A stretch of 64,000 nt of DNA. Origin: JBBRHQ01 sp963738305. Lineage in GTDB: Bacteria; Actinomycetota; Thermoleophilia; Solirubrobacterales; 70-9. Location of the stretch: NCBI GenBank assembly GCA_963738305.1, contig CAVTVU010000003.1:1-64000 (forward strand). The letters are read 5' to 3'. The notes beneath the pieces were generated by a model. The model saw only the letters and a list, made by a program, of their open reading frames with translations, did not search any database and had not been told where the DNA came from. This document shows, one piece after another, positions 1 to 8,866 of the stretch; position 1 is the stretch's first letter, and the number at the start of each line of letters is the position of its first letter. Made by a program: the position numbers and the translations under genes.

Positions 1-997
1 CGGCGCCGTCGGGCGGCGACGAACGGTTTTACGTTAGTCGAATTGCTGGTCGTCATCGCCATCATTGGCATCCTGATCGGTCTGCTGCTGCCCGCGGTGC
101 AAGCCGCTGCGCGAATCGGCCCGCCGCACGACCTGCACCAACAACCTCAAGCAACTCGCGCTGGGCATCTACTCTCACCTCTACGTGCAGCACCATTCGC
201 CCACCGGCGGCTGGTGCTACTACTGGGTGGGCGATCCCGACCAGGGCTACGACCGCGAGTCAACCGGGTACTTGGAGTTACAACATTCTCGATTTCATCG
301 AACAGGAAAACTTGCTGAGTGGGCTCCGGCGAAGGCTTCCTTGATCGGCGAAAATCGCTGGGACGCGTCATCTCGACTCCCTTGCCGAATTTCATGTGCC
401 CTTCCCGCCGTACCTCGCCTTTGGGAAGTATTCCTAAACCTTTACGATTGCCAACGCCACGACGGATCAACCTTTGTCCAAGACGGACTATGCCGCCGTT
501 GGGGGATTTGTCACCGCGCCGGTACTTCATTTGTGTTTGCACCGTCGGCAGGAACCGCGGCGGGAGTCTTCGCCGCGCTCGAGGCGGGAACGGCCAAGTG
601 GCCCACCGCGTTGAGCGATGCCTGCAATGGCACGACGTGCATCGCCAAGTTCATTCGGCTTTCGGAGATCACCGACGGCCTGAGCAATACGCTGCTTTTG
701 GGCGAGAAGAACGTCGATCCGATCGGTATGGAAACGGGAAATGACGCCGGCGACAACGAGGCAACTCTCGTGGGGTACGATTGGGACAACATTCGCTTTG
801 CCGAAGCGATTCCGATTCAGGACCGCGCCGGATTCTACGATCCCTACCGCTTTGGCAGCAGCCATCCCGCGGGCGCCGGGTTCGGTTTTGGCGACGGCAG
901 CGTACACTGGGTTTCGTGGCAAGTGGACCTCATTACCTTTCAACGCCAAGCCATGCGAGCCGACGGACAGTCCATCGTCGTCGATGGCACTTTATAG
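1..997 (+). CDS. DUF1559 prepilin-type protein, partial, copy 1
   Basis: This is a planctomycete-type secreted pseudopilin-like protein whose 5' end lies outside the window. The start of the window encodes the type IV prepilin motif GFTLVELLVVIAIIG followed by LLLPAVQAA, which is the cleavage/methylation site and hydrophobic helix. The C-terminal part has the DUF1559 features NGTTCIAKFIR, EITDGLSNTLLLGEK and an H-x-G-rich end leading to a tag stop. The reading frame changes at least four times (near 115, 265, 330 and 450). The next gene gives the uninterrupted logic, so these look like sequence errors. DUF1559 proteins are greatly expanded in Planctomycetes. Their exact function is unknown, though the signal is processed by a prepilin peptidase. 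Confidence 0.85.
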
Positions 998-1027
998 GCC
1001 GGCCTCGTGATGGGAACGGAGGTAGTC

Positions 1028-2056
1028 ATGATCAAATCTTTGACGTGGAATTGGCGTCACACCGGTCGTCGCTCGAACATGATGGCATGCGGTTTTACCC
1101 TGGTCGAATTGTTGGTCGTTATTGCCATCATAGGCATTCTTATCGGTCTGCTACTCCCGGCCGTGCAGGCCGCACGCGAGTCGGCCCGCCGCACGACCTG
1201 CACCAACAACCTGAAGCAGCTTGCGCTGGGCATGATCTCGCACCAAGATGAGCAGCACCACCTGCCGACCGGCGGCTGGTGCTGGTACTGGGTTGGCGAC
1301 CCGGACCAGGGATACGATCGTGCAGCCGGGGAGTTGGAATTACAACATTCTGAATTACATCGAACAGGGAAACCTGCGACAGATGGGATCCGTGGCAGCT
1401 TTTTGGACAAACGAAACGCGTTGGGCAAAATGATCACGGTGCCACTTCCCGCGTTGACCGCCTTTTGCGCCGGCCGGTCGAAACGTCGCCTGGGGAGATG
1501 AACTATTTGAACGCGATCACGAAAGAGGACGTTGCCAAAACGGACTACGCGGCCGTCGGAGGTTCTATTTCCAGGCCGGGTTCGGACTTCGTATCCGCGC
1601 CTTCCGCGGGAACTGCCGCCGGTGTGTTTGCCGTACTTGAGGCCGGCCAATCGGCACATTGGCCCAAGGAATTCAGCGAGGTTTGCAATGGCACCACGTG
1701 CATCGCCAAATTCATTCGCACCGCCGAGATTACCGATGGTCTGAGCAACTCGCTCTTGATAGGAGAGAAACTTGTCGATCCCGATTATCTCGACACGGGC
1801 GGAGACGGCGGGGACAATAATGCGGCATTGGTGGGTTACGACTGGGACAACATCCGCTTTGCCGAAGCGATCCCCTTTCAGGACCGCCCAGGAGTTCATG
1901 ATCCCTACCGCTTTGGAAGTAATCACCCCGCGGTACGCCGGTTTTGCCTTTGGCGACGGCAGCGTGCATTGGATTTCCTGGCAAATCGACCTGAGTTCGT
2001 TTCAAAGGCTGGCGATGTGCGCCGACGGGCAGAGCGTATCGGTCGACTCTCTATGA
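1028..2056 (+). CDS. DUF1559 prepilin-type protein, copy 2
   Basis: This is a paralogue of the preceding gene. The ATG at 1028 follows a ggaggt ribosome binding site. The protein begins with about 25 residues, then the prepilin motif FTLVELLVVIAIIG, LLLPAVQAARESARR and TCTNNLKQLALG. The DUF1559 body ends with ITDGLSNSLLIGEK, a VGYDWDNIRFAEA stretch shared with copy 1, and a terminal SVDSL. Frames shift near 1,325, 1,480 and 1,930, so the intact protein must be read across three frames at about 340 residues. Tandem DUF1559 genes followed by a small lipoprotein are common in Pirellulales. The substrate or surface partner is unknown. Confidence 0.85.
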
Positions 2057-2134
2057 CGTGACGCTCCGTACCGACATTGGTTGACCAGAACGATCCACGG
2101 CTACGGCCATCACGCGGAACCGACTCGAGCATTT

Positions 2135-2747
2135 ATGACGACACGACGCTGGCAATGGACTCTTTGGATCTCGCTGCTGGCCTGCACCGCGTGCAACCAG
2201 CACCCATCCGCGGTCGTTCCGCCGCCGTTTGCCGACGACGCGGGCAAAGTAGGCGATCGAGCAGTACGACGCCAACTCCGATGGACTTATCGGCGGCGAT
2301 GAGTTGACGAAAGTACCCGGCTTGAAGTTGGTGCTGGCCCGCGTCGATACCAACGGCGACAAGAAAATCAGCCCGGACGAGATTGATCAACGTGTCGAGA
2401 GCTGGCGGCAGGCACGGACCGGAATTATGGCCGTGCGTTTGTACTTCAAGATGGATGGTCAGCCCTTGCCGGGCGCAGATTACGCTCGTGCCCGAGGAAT
2501 TCCTGGAGGCGCGATCAAGCCGGCTACGGCCACGACCAGCGACGCGGGCCAGGCGATCCCGTACGTTTCCCAGAAGCCCGAGGAGCAGGGCGTACAACCC
2601 GGCTTTTACAAGATCGAGGTCTCGAAGAAAATCGGAGACAAGAAGCTGATCCCCGCCCGCTACAACTCGGCAACGGAGCTGGGCATGGAGGCCGGTCCGG
2701 GCTCGCCGGAGGTTTTCGGCGTGGTCATCGAACTACGCAGCCGGTGA
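2135..2747 (+). CDS. EF-hand lipoprotein
   Basis: This is a small predicted calcium-binding lipoprotein. The ATG at 2135 opens a short signal with the lipobox-like sequence SLLACTAC, so the protein is probably lipidated and outer-membrane or periplasm facing. After a frameshift near 2,250 the protein carries two EF-hand-type loops, YDANSDGLIGGDEL and VDTNGDKKISPDEI, each with acidic residues at the usual metal positions. A beta-rich C-terminal domain of about 110 residues follows, ending ELRSR. It lies directly after the DUF1559 pair. Planctomycetes often pair such a carboxypeptidase-regulatory-like or EF-hand lipoprotein with DUF1559 genes, so a joint surface role is inferred. The molecular function is unknown. 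Confidence 0.65.
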
Positions 2748-2892
2748 GAACCCTTGGCAGCGAAGTAGCAGCGAAGAAGAAGTAGCAGCGGAAGAAGCTC
2801 GGGGAACCAGTTCGCAAATCAAAACCGGACGCATCACGTTTGGCAATTTTTCTCTTTTCATCCGTGACGAACAAGAAAAAGGAGGGAAGCTC

Positions 2893-3790
2893 GTGAATCG
2901 ACTCTTTCGCTGGGGAACTGGTGCCTGCATGGCCGCCGAGCCATTGCAGCGATTGCACTGCTGGCCGAGACCAGCAGGGGCGGATCGCTGGGCATTAATT
3001 TTCAAGGAAACAACTTCGATTTCGGCTACAGCGAAACCGCCGAAGTCCCGGCCTCGGCCTGGGGCGTACCCGGCGGCGACTGGTACGAGCCGGGGCCCGT
3101 GTCCGTCGGTGGGCCGACTGTTTTCAATCCGGCTTCCGGAGGGTCGGTGACCATTTCGTATTCTTTGATTCGCTTCTCGCCTATACCGCCTATGGCTGGG
3201 CCAACGCGAATGAGGCCGTCAACAATGGTGACCCGCAATCGGGCGAAGACGCAGTGTTGGCGGGCTTCATCTTTGCCTTGTCGGACGCGGAGAACGGCGG
3301 CAACGGCGCGATTCCGATCGTCGTGACGATCAGTGGCCTCAATAGCGTGGCCGCGGCTTACCACGTCAAGGTTGCCTCGTCATCGGACTGGACGTGGCGC
3401 GGTACACTCCCGCGGTTGTAGACGACGGAATGACCAACGAAGTCGTTGACTTGACCGCTGGGATCCTCGCCAACCATCCGCAATGGAATGGGGAGTACCA
3501 TTCGACTGCGCGGTGGCCGACGCGGCGAGCGTGTTTCACGGAGACACGCTGACGATCACCTTGACTAGGGGTCCTAACGAGGCTGGCACGTTTCAAGACG
3601 TGGACTACTCGGCACGTCGCTGGCGGCATCGCCATCACGCCCGTGGTCCCGGAGCCGTCGTCGTTGGCGTGCAGGAGTGGGACTACTGATTGCGATCGGC
3701 GCCGTCGGTGGCGGCGGAAGTCCTAGCAGGCAAGCGGCGGCGGGAACAACGGCGGTGCGGCGGGGTGGCTGGGCGATCGATGCGATCTGA
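2893..3790 (+). CDS. PEP-CTERM secreted protein
   Basis: The GTG start at 2893 follows an aaggaggga ribosome binding site. The N-terminal 30 residues are hydrophobic and signal-like but frame-broken. The body, read across several frames, is a secreted beta-rich protein of unknown function of about 290 residues. Near 3,650 it carries VPEPSSLA, and after one missing base AGVGLLIAIGAV. That is a PEP-CTERM sorting signal: Pro-Glu-Pro, a transmembrane helix and a short tail. PEP-CTERM proteins are handled by exosortase and are typical of Planctomycetes. At least four frameshifts are visible, most likely sequence errors. No catalytic motif is recognised. Confidence 0.6.
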
Positions 3791-3836
3791 CCGAGCCACC
3801 CCGACGCTTATTCCGTGTTGTGGTCGTGTCAGCGAG

Positions 3837-4009
3837 CCCGCATTTCTCACGTAGGGTGGGTCAAAATCGCGCAACGTCCGGCGTGGGTCTCGCAAGCCGA
3901 AAGGGTCCGAGAAACAAGCCGTGGTTGCCAAACGACCGGAAAAGCGATCGAAGACCCACGCGGCAAACGGCTTGCTCGACCCACCCTACAAGATGGTGAG
4001 AAATGCGGG
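3837..4009. repeat. 173-bp inverted-repeat element (MITE/REP-like)
   Basis: The 14-bp ends cccgcatttctcac (3837-3850) and gtgagaaatgcggg (3996-4009) are perfect inverted repeats. Just inside them, gtagggtgggtc (3851-3862) pairs with gacccaccctac (3978-3989). The right arm has six extra bases (aagatg) between the two blocks. No coding sequence is evident inside. The block resembles the abundant non-coding 'tagggtgggtc...gacccaccc' repeats scattered in planctomycete genomes, and it sits between two predicted genes. Confidence 0.6.
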
Positions 4010-4059
4010 CTAGAGGCATTCGACAACCGCCCTGTCGGCCGAGCCAAGGAACAGACCAT

Positions 4060-6134
4060 ATGCACCATCCCGAGTCCGCAGGTTCGTCCCGCGGCCCACT
4101 TTTTTTGGCCACGATGATCGTTGGGCTCGCGGTCGGGACGATGAGTCTCCTGTGGTCTTGCAGCTACCGCTTCCGACGAATAACGATCCCGCAAATCAGA
4201 TCCGCTTCGACACGCCCGCCGAGGCCGACGCGAAAAAGGCCGAACTGGTCAGCTTTGTTTGGGAGGGCGCGCTGCCCGCGATTTTGCCCGCGGTGAGCAC
4301 TCATGTGGCGTATCCGAATCCGGCGATCGACAGCCTCAACCTGCTGAATATCGCCAGCGTTGACCGTCTCGACATCAACGTCTCGGCTTTGACTTTCACG
4401 AGACCTCGTACTTGCTTCACCCAACCAACACGGCCAACGCGAACCGCGTCGTGGTCGTGCATCAGGGGCACGCGAACGGGCTCTCCTCGGGCGTCGCGCC
4501 ACGGCCAATCACCTCCTGCAGAATGGTTTCACGGTCATCGTCATGAAGATGCCCCTCTATGGCTGGAATACCGATACGACCGCGATTGTGCCCGGCCAGG
4601 AAACGCCGACCTACGGCAGCCATGACGCCATGATCCTCAACACAGGTCCGTCAAACGGCGGAGTGGGTTTCCGCTCGTTTCTCGAGCCGTGGTGCAGAGC
4701 ATCAATTATGCCATCGCGGCGAATCCCGGCATTCAAGACGTTAGATGGTAGGACTTTCGGGCGGCGGGTGGACCACGCAGTTGATGGCGGCGATTGACCC
4801 TCGCATCAAGCTCAGCGTACCCGTGGCCGGATCGGCGCCACTCAAGTCGCAACTCCGCCACGCAAAGTGGCACCGCCGGCGACACCGAGCAGTATTACAC
4901 TCCGCTTTACAACGAGAACATCCAACCCAACGGCAGCGGCGGTGGAGTGGCCACGTGGCTCGAGATGTATGCGCGGACATGTGCTGGTGGCGACAAGTCC
5001 AGGTGACCAATCAGTTCGACGACTGCTGCTTTTCCGGTACTTTTCCCGACACCTACAAGACGATCGTCTCTAATACGGTGACGAATCTCGTGCGCGGACA
5101 GTGGGAGCACGTGCTCGACTTGGGTCGCGACGGGCCACCATATATCCAGGCACGCCATCAGCACCGTGATCGACCCGGTCTTTGGCATTTCCAATCCCGT
5201 GCCCATCCCCAGTAACCTGCCCCTGGTTGTATAATTCAACAACCAGACCAACGCCTTCCGTGACGGCTGGAGTCTGGATCCGTCGAGCGTCGCGGGCACG
5301 ACCGCCGTCGAAAACGCCGGAGCGATCACCCTCCGTGGCCCCGGGCTGTCGTCGATCGTGCACGACGTTCCGTTTAATCCGCAGGTCGACCATCCGATCA
5401 CGATCACGATGGCGTTGGACAGTATGACGAGCGACAACGCGATGGGCGTCTTCATCACGGACGACATCGCCCGGCGTTCGCACCATCTGGGAGTTTTGTC
5501 CCTGCCGGGTGCGAATCAGATCGCCGTGAACGCCGACAACGGCGGCGGCTTCGACGGCTCGGGAGATCGGGTGATTCTGGCCACGCTGGCGGCCTATAAC
5601 GGAGGTCCCGCGACGATGAGCCTGGACGTTTGACGCCGCTGGGTTCTCTGTCGTTTTCGCCGCCGCCCTGCGGGAACATTTTCGTCGCCAGTCCACCCCT
5701 GGTCGGACGTACCCAATGGCTTCGATCTGGCAAACCTGGGCGACAATGCCTGGGTTTCCTGCAAAGTTATGATGTCAACGGGGGAACCTCGGCCAGGGCG
5801 GTGAAACTCTTGTTGATCCTGGGCAAGTTCCTTTTCCCGGGGCGATGTGAACCGCGATGGGATCGTGAACATTTTTGACGTAAATCAAGTTTCAAGCCAT
5901 TGGGGCGAACCCGGCCCGTACGGAGACGCGAACGCCGACGGCGTCGTGAGCATCTTCGACATGAACTTGATAAGCAGCAATTGGGCGAACTCGGCGAACG
6001 CCGTGCCCGAACCGGCCGGCTGGCTAATGGCTCTTCCCGCCGCCGCCTGCTTGTTGGCGAGGATTCGACGCTTCCGCATAGGCCGACACCAATCACACGC
6101 ACTAATCCCAGACATCCTATTGAGTCCTAGGTAG
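4060..6134 (+). CDS. Secreted alpha/beta hydrolase with dockerin repeat and PEP-CTERM tail
   Basis: I read this as one multi-domain secreted protein broken by many indels. The ATG at 4060 starts a signal-like segment (MIVGLAVGTMSLLW). The first half is an alpha/beta-hydrolase-like domain with VVVVHQGHANG and the nucleophile elbow MVGLSGGGW near 4,745. The middle (about 5,240-5,630) is a beta-rich region. Residues encoded from 5,841 form a type I dockerin-like pair of calcium loops, GDVNRDGIVNIFDVN and GDANADGVVSIFDMN. VPEPAGWLMALPAAA and a basic tail follow, which is a PEP-CTERM signal. The protein is probably exported and surface anchored. The substrate is unknown. It could be two adjacent genes if the in-frame stop near 5,232 is real. 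Confidence 0.55.
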
Positions 6135-6228
6135 TCAATGGAAGTCGATTATTTGATTTCGCCGCACCCCTCAGTCGCCAAAACTCGCCACCACTCACCA
6201 CTCACCACCCGCCACTTGCAACTCGTCA

Positions 6229-7088
6229 CTACTTGTCATTCTCATCGATGAACTTCACCAGCGCGTCGATATATCCTTTGGGATGTAGCCGGCCATGATC
6301 GCCGTCAGGTGCGACTTGCCCGGCAGCACGACGCTTTTGAAGTCGGCCAGCTCGCGCTGCATGCGGTGCGTTTTGGCATTGGGCCGGTCGTACTCGCCGT
6401 TGATGGCCAGCACCGGGATCTTGACTTCGTCAGGTCGATCTTCGGCCGCTCTCCTGCTTCCCGGGATACTGCGCGAACCGCGGCCAGCGCTTCGTCGTCG
6501 CGGTTGGGCTGCGCTGTGCAGCTTACCGCGGCTTCGGCCTCTTGCGGATCGGGGCCGGGCTTATCGGCCGGGACCTTGGCCTGTCTGTCGGGATCGACTT
6601 CGGGCACGCCCGAGCCGCCGAAAGCCGCCGTGATGAATCGCTCGGGATGCGCGGCCAGCAGTTGCCCGTGATCATAACCGCCCATCGAGTAGCCGTGTAC
6701 GTGGGCCTTGTCGATCTTCAGGTGATCCATCAGCTCGATGACGTCCCTGGCGATCTGCGGCCCATACTTGGCCGGGTCGTGCGGCTTGTCGCTCTCGCCA
6801 TGACCGCGGCAGTCGATGGCCACCACGCGATGCTTGCCGGCCAGGGCCTCGGCCACGCCGTTGGAAAACCAGTTGCCCTCGGCGCGTGCCGGTGTAGCCG
6901 TGGATCAAGACGACGGGCGTGCCCTGCCCGGCTTCAGGTAGTGGATCTTGACGCCGTCGCTGGCGGTGAACGTGCCGTGTTTGGGTTCGACGGCCGCGTT
7001 GCAAATGGCCGCCGTTGCCAAAGTCGCACAGCAGACGCCAGCCGCCGCCAAAATGTGCTCCAGGGAAAGAACTTCGTTCGGTGGTCAT
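6229..7088 (-). CDS. Secreted alpha/beta hydrolase
   Basis: The start ATG is at 7088 and the stop TAG at 6229-6231. After restoring frames the N-terminus is a signal peptide (HILAAAGVCCATLATAA). It is followed by the hydrolase core VVLIHGYTG with the oxyanion-hole HG, AIDCRGHGESDKP, the nucleophile elbow HGYSMGG near 6,690, and a C-terminal ALVKFIDEND. A catalytic His is likely in the frame-broken segment GKSHLT near 6,310. The expected length is about 286 residues, normal for small esterase-like members. Frames change near 7,070, 6,905, 6,560 and 6,430. The substrate cannot be deduced. It is convergent with the dockerin gene. Confidence 0.65.
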
Positions 7089-7449
7089 GGCCGTATTCTC
7101 CAGAAAGTGCGGGAATGATCGCGACCGCGGCAACGGAATTCGATTGTCGGCCTTGCTCGCGTCCGGTGCAAGCAGTTCGTGACGAGTGGTGATCCGCAAC
7201 GGCAAGCGGGGAGGACTTAACTCCCCTTTCGTCGAAGGGAGATCGACAAGACGTCGATTGCCAAGCGCGATGCGTCAGCATCCCGGTGGTCCGCTGCGCA
7301 CGGAATTCCCGAATCCTGTGGCAGCCAAAGATTCCGTCGCCATGACGAATGACTAGAATCGTCGGGGTCGTGTTTCGTCGCTGGCAGTGCCCAGGGTTCG
7401 TCCGTTTACGCCCCCCCCTGCAATTCCACCTGCCTTGTTGGACCGCGAA
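7089..7449. other. Intergenic region, no gene seen
   Basis: This 361-bp stretch lies between the divergently read hydrolase and the PH-domain protein. I see no credible coding sequence, RNA gene or strong palindrome in it. It presumably holds both promoters, but I cannot assign -35/-10 boxes with confidence. Confidence 0.4.
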
Positions 7450-7695
7450 ATGACCACATCAAACAGTTCAGCGACCAGCGGCCCCTTCGATCCATTTGCC
7501 ATCACGCGGCCCGCGCCCGTGTTGATGTTCTACTATCTGCTGTGCTCTTTTCTCGCGGGTCCAGCCTTCGTGTTCGCGCCGCGCCGCTGGCGCGCAAGTA
7601 CATTACGCTGCGGTACAAGTTCGACGAGAAGGGGATCTCGACGAGCTACGGCGTGCTGTTCAAGGGAGAGACGCTGCTCACGTATCGCCGCATCG
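7450..7695 (+). CDS. PH-domain membrane protein (DUF304/YdbS-like), 3' truncated at a junction
   Basis: The ATG at 7450 encodes MTTSNSSATSG, then a proline-rich start and a hydrophobic segment (LMFYYLLCSFLAGPAF). After one frameshift near 7,568 comes ITLRYKFDEKGISTSYG and LFKGETLLTYRRI. The sequence after the membrane segment matches the beginning of bacterial PH domains of the YdbS/YdbT type, which normally continue TYRRIQDIHLTRN. Here the match stops abruptly at TYRRI, and the following bases belong to a gene on the other strand. The gene is therefore cut by a chimeric junction near 7,695. Its role in the cell is unknown. Confidence 0.55.
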
Positions 7696-8657
7696 CCGCC
7701 ATTGGCCTCCGGCACGTCGGCGGGCGGCGGCAGCGGCGGTGGATTCTGGCAAAGCATTTGCCGCGAGCAGCGGCGCGCCGCTCCCGGGCCGGCCGTTGTG
7801 GTTGCTGCTCCAGATTTCCGTCGTCCAGTCGACTGGGGCTGCCCGCCGCGTCGAGCAGGGCGCGCACCTTCACCACTATCGCCGGGCTGACCGGCTCGTA
7901 GGCGAATTCCTCCGCGCGCCGCCAGCGCACGCGGATCGGCCGCCCCGGCATCCGCATCGCGATCACCGCGGCATCGGCGGCGGCATCGTCGGCGCCGTTG
8001 TGGCCGTAGCAGCCGGGCCCCTGGACGGTGCCGCACCGAAATTTTTGCCGCATCGAGACCCAACGTGTGCGTGAGCGCGCCGCGCAACGGATAGACGCCC
8101 TGGCAGTGGGTCCACACGGTCAGGTGCCCGTCTCGATAAAGCGCAAGTCCGCAGGACGGCCCCATCGAGGCGTGAACGAGGTGCCCGCGCGTATAGGTCG
8201 CTTCGTATGGCGTAAGCCCGCGCGCGCCACCGGCTCCGCCGGCGTGCCGATCACGCGGTCGATCGCAGGCTGTTGCAGCAGCCAGACCGCCTCCTGCTGC
8301 AACGGCGTCGGCGGGTCGACGCCGCGCCACGTCACATGTTCGACCGCTGCTGCCGCGGCCGCATCGACCGCCGTCTCGTCATCCCCGACGATAGCGAGGA
8401 AATTTCCGTCGCGGACGAACGCGATCTCTCCGCGCGCGGCGCGTCGGATCGCCTGCTCGTCGATCGCCTCGATAGTCGCGCTGCGATTGGCTGGCGCACC
8501 ACTCGCGCATGCGTCATGCCGTCCAGCGCCATGTCATGGATGAAGGCCGGCTCACCGAAAATCTTTGCCGGTAGGTCGATGCGCTCCGCGCTGCGGCCGA
8601 CGATTGTATAGGCCGATTGCGGCTTGCGTGGCGCGGTCCCGGACGCGTCGATTCCTG
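7696..8657 (-). CDS. Xanthine dehydrogenase-family molybdopterin subunit, internal fragment
   Basis: Read from about 8,655 down to 7,696, the minus strand encodes an internal part of a large-subunit molybdenum hydroxylase. Marker stretches are YTIVGRSAERIDLPAKIFG, FIHDMALDGMTHARVV, TPYEATYTRGHLVHASMG, VQGPGCYGHNGADDAA, EEFAYEPVSPAIVVKV and LPPPADVPEANGG. This order matches the aldehyde oxidase/xanthine dehydrogenase molybdopterin-binding subunit (including isoquinoline 1-oxidoreductase beta types). At least three frameshifts occur (near 8,490, 8,250 and 8,010). Both ends are missing and the neighbours are unrelated, so this is an insert in a chimeric contig rather than a resident gene. The source taxon is undetermined. 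Confidence 0.75.
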
Positions 8658-8866
8658 CCTCTCTCTCTTTGTTTCTCCGTCTCCTTCTTCTTCTACCAGT
8701 CTCCGTCTCCTTCTTCTTGCTCCCGCCGCCTTCCCCACCCACCCATCACCCTTCACCGCCCTACACGCCACCGCTCACCACCCTCCATCCCCCCTCCACC
8801 AGCCCACCCCACTGAGCATGCCGGCAAACTGGCCGACAAACAGGCCGCGCACATCGGCGCAAGCCT
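8658..8866. other. Low-complexity pyrimidine-rich linker at a contig junction
   Basis: The top strand is almost entirely C and T over about 160 bp. It includes a 19-bp direct repeat (8674-8692 and 8700-8718) at a 26-bp period. A short stretch at about 8,814-8,866 could encode EHAGKLADKQAAHIG, of unknown origin. Neither flank continues into it: the molybdenum hydroxylase ends on the left and the Lhr helicase begins mid-domain on the right. I treat it as a junction linker, not a functional element. Confidence 0.5.

Noticed and set aside
8658..8720. Sequencing adapter
   Set aside because: The CTCTCTCTTT run looks slightly like a hairpin adapter, but the rest does not match what I remember of such adapters. 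I only call it a low-complexity linker.
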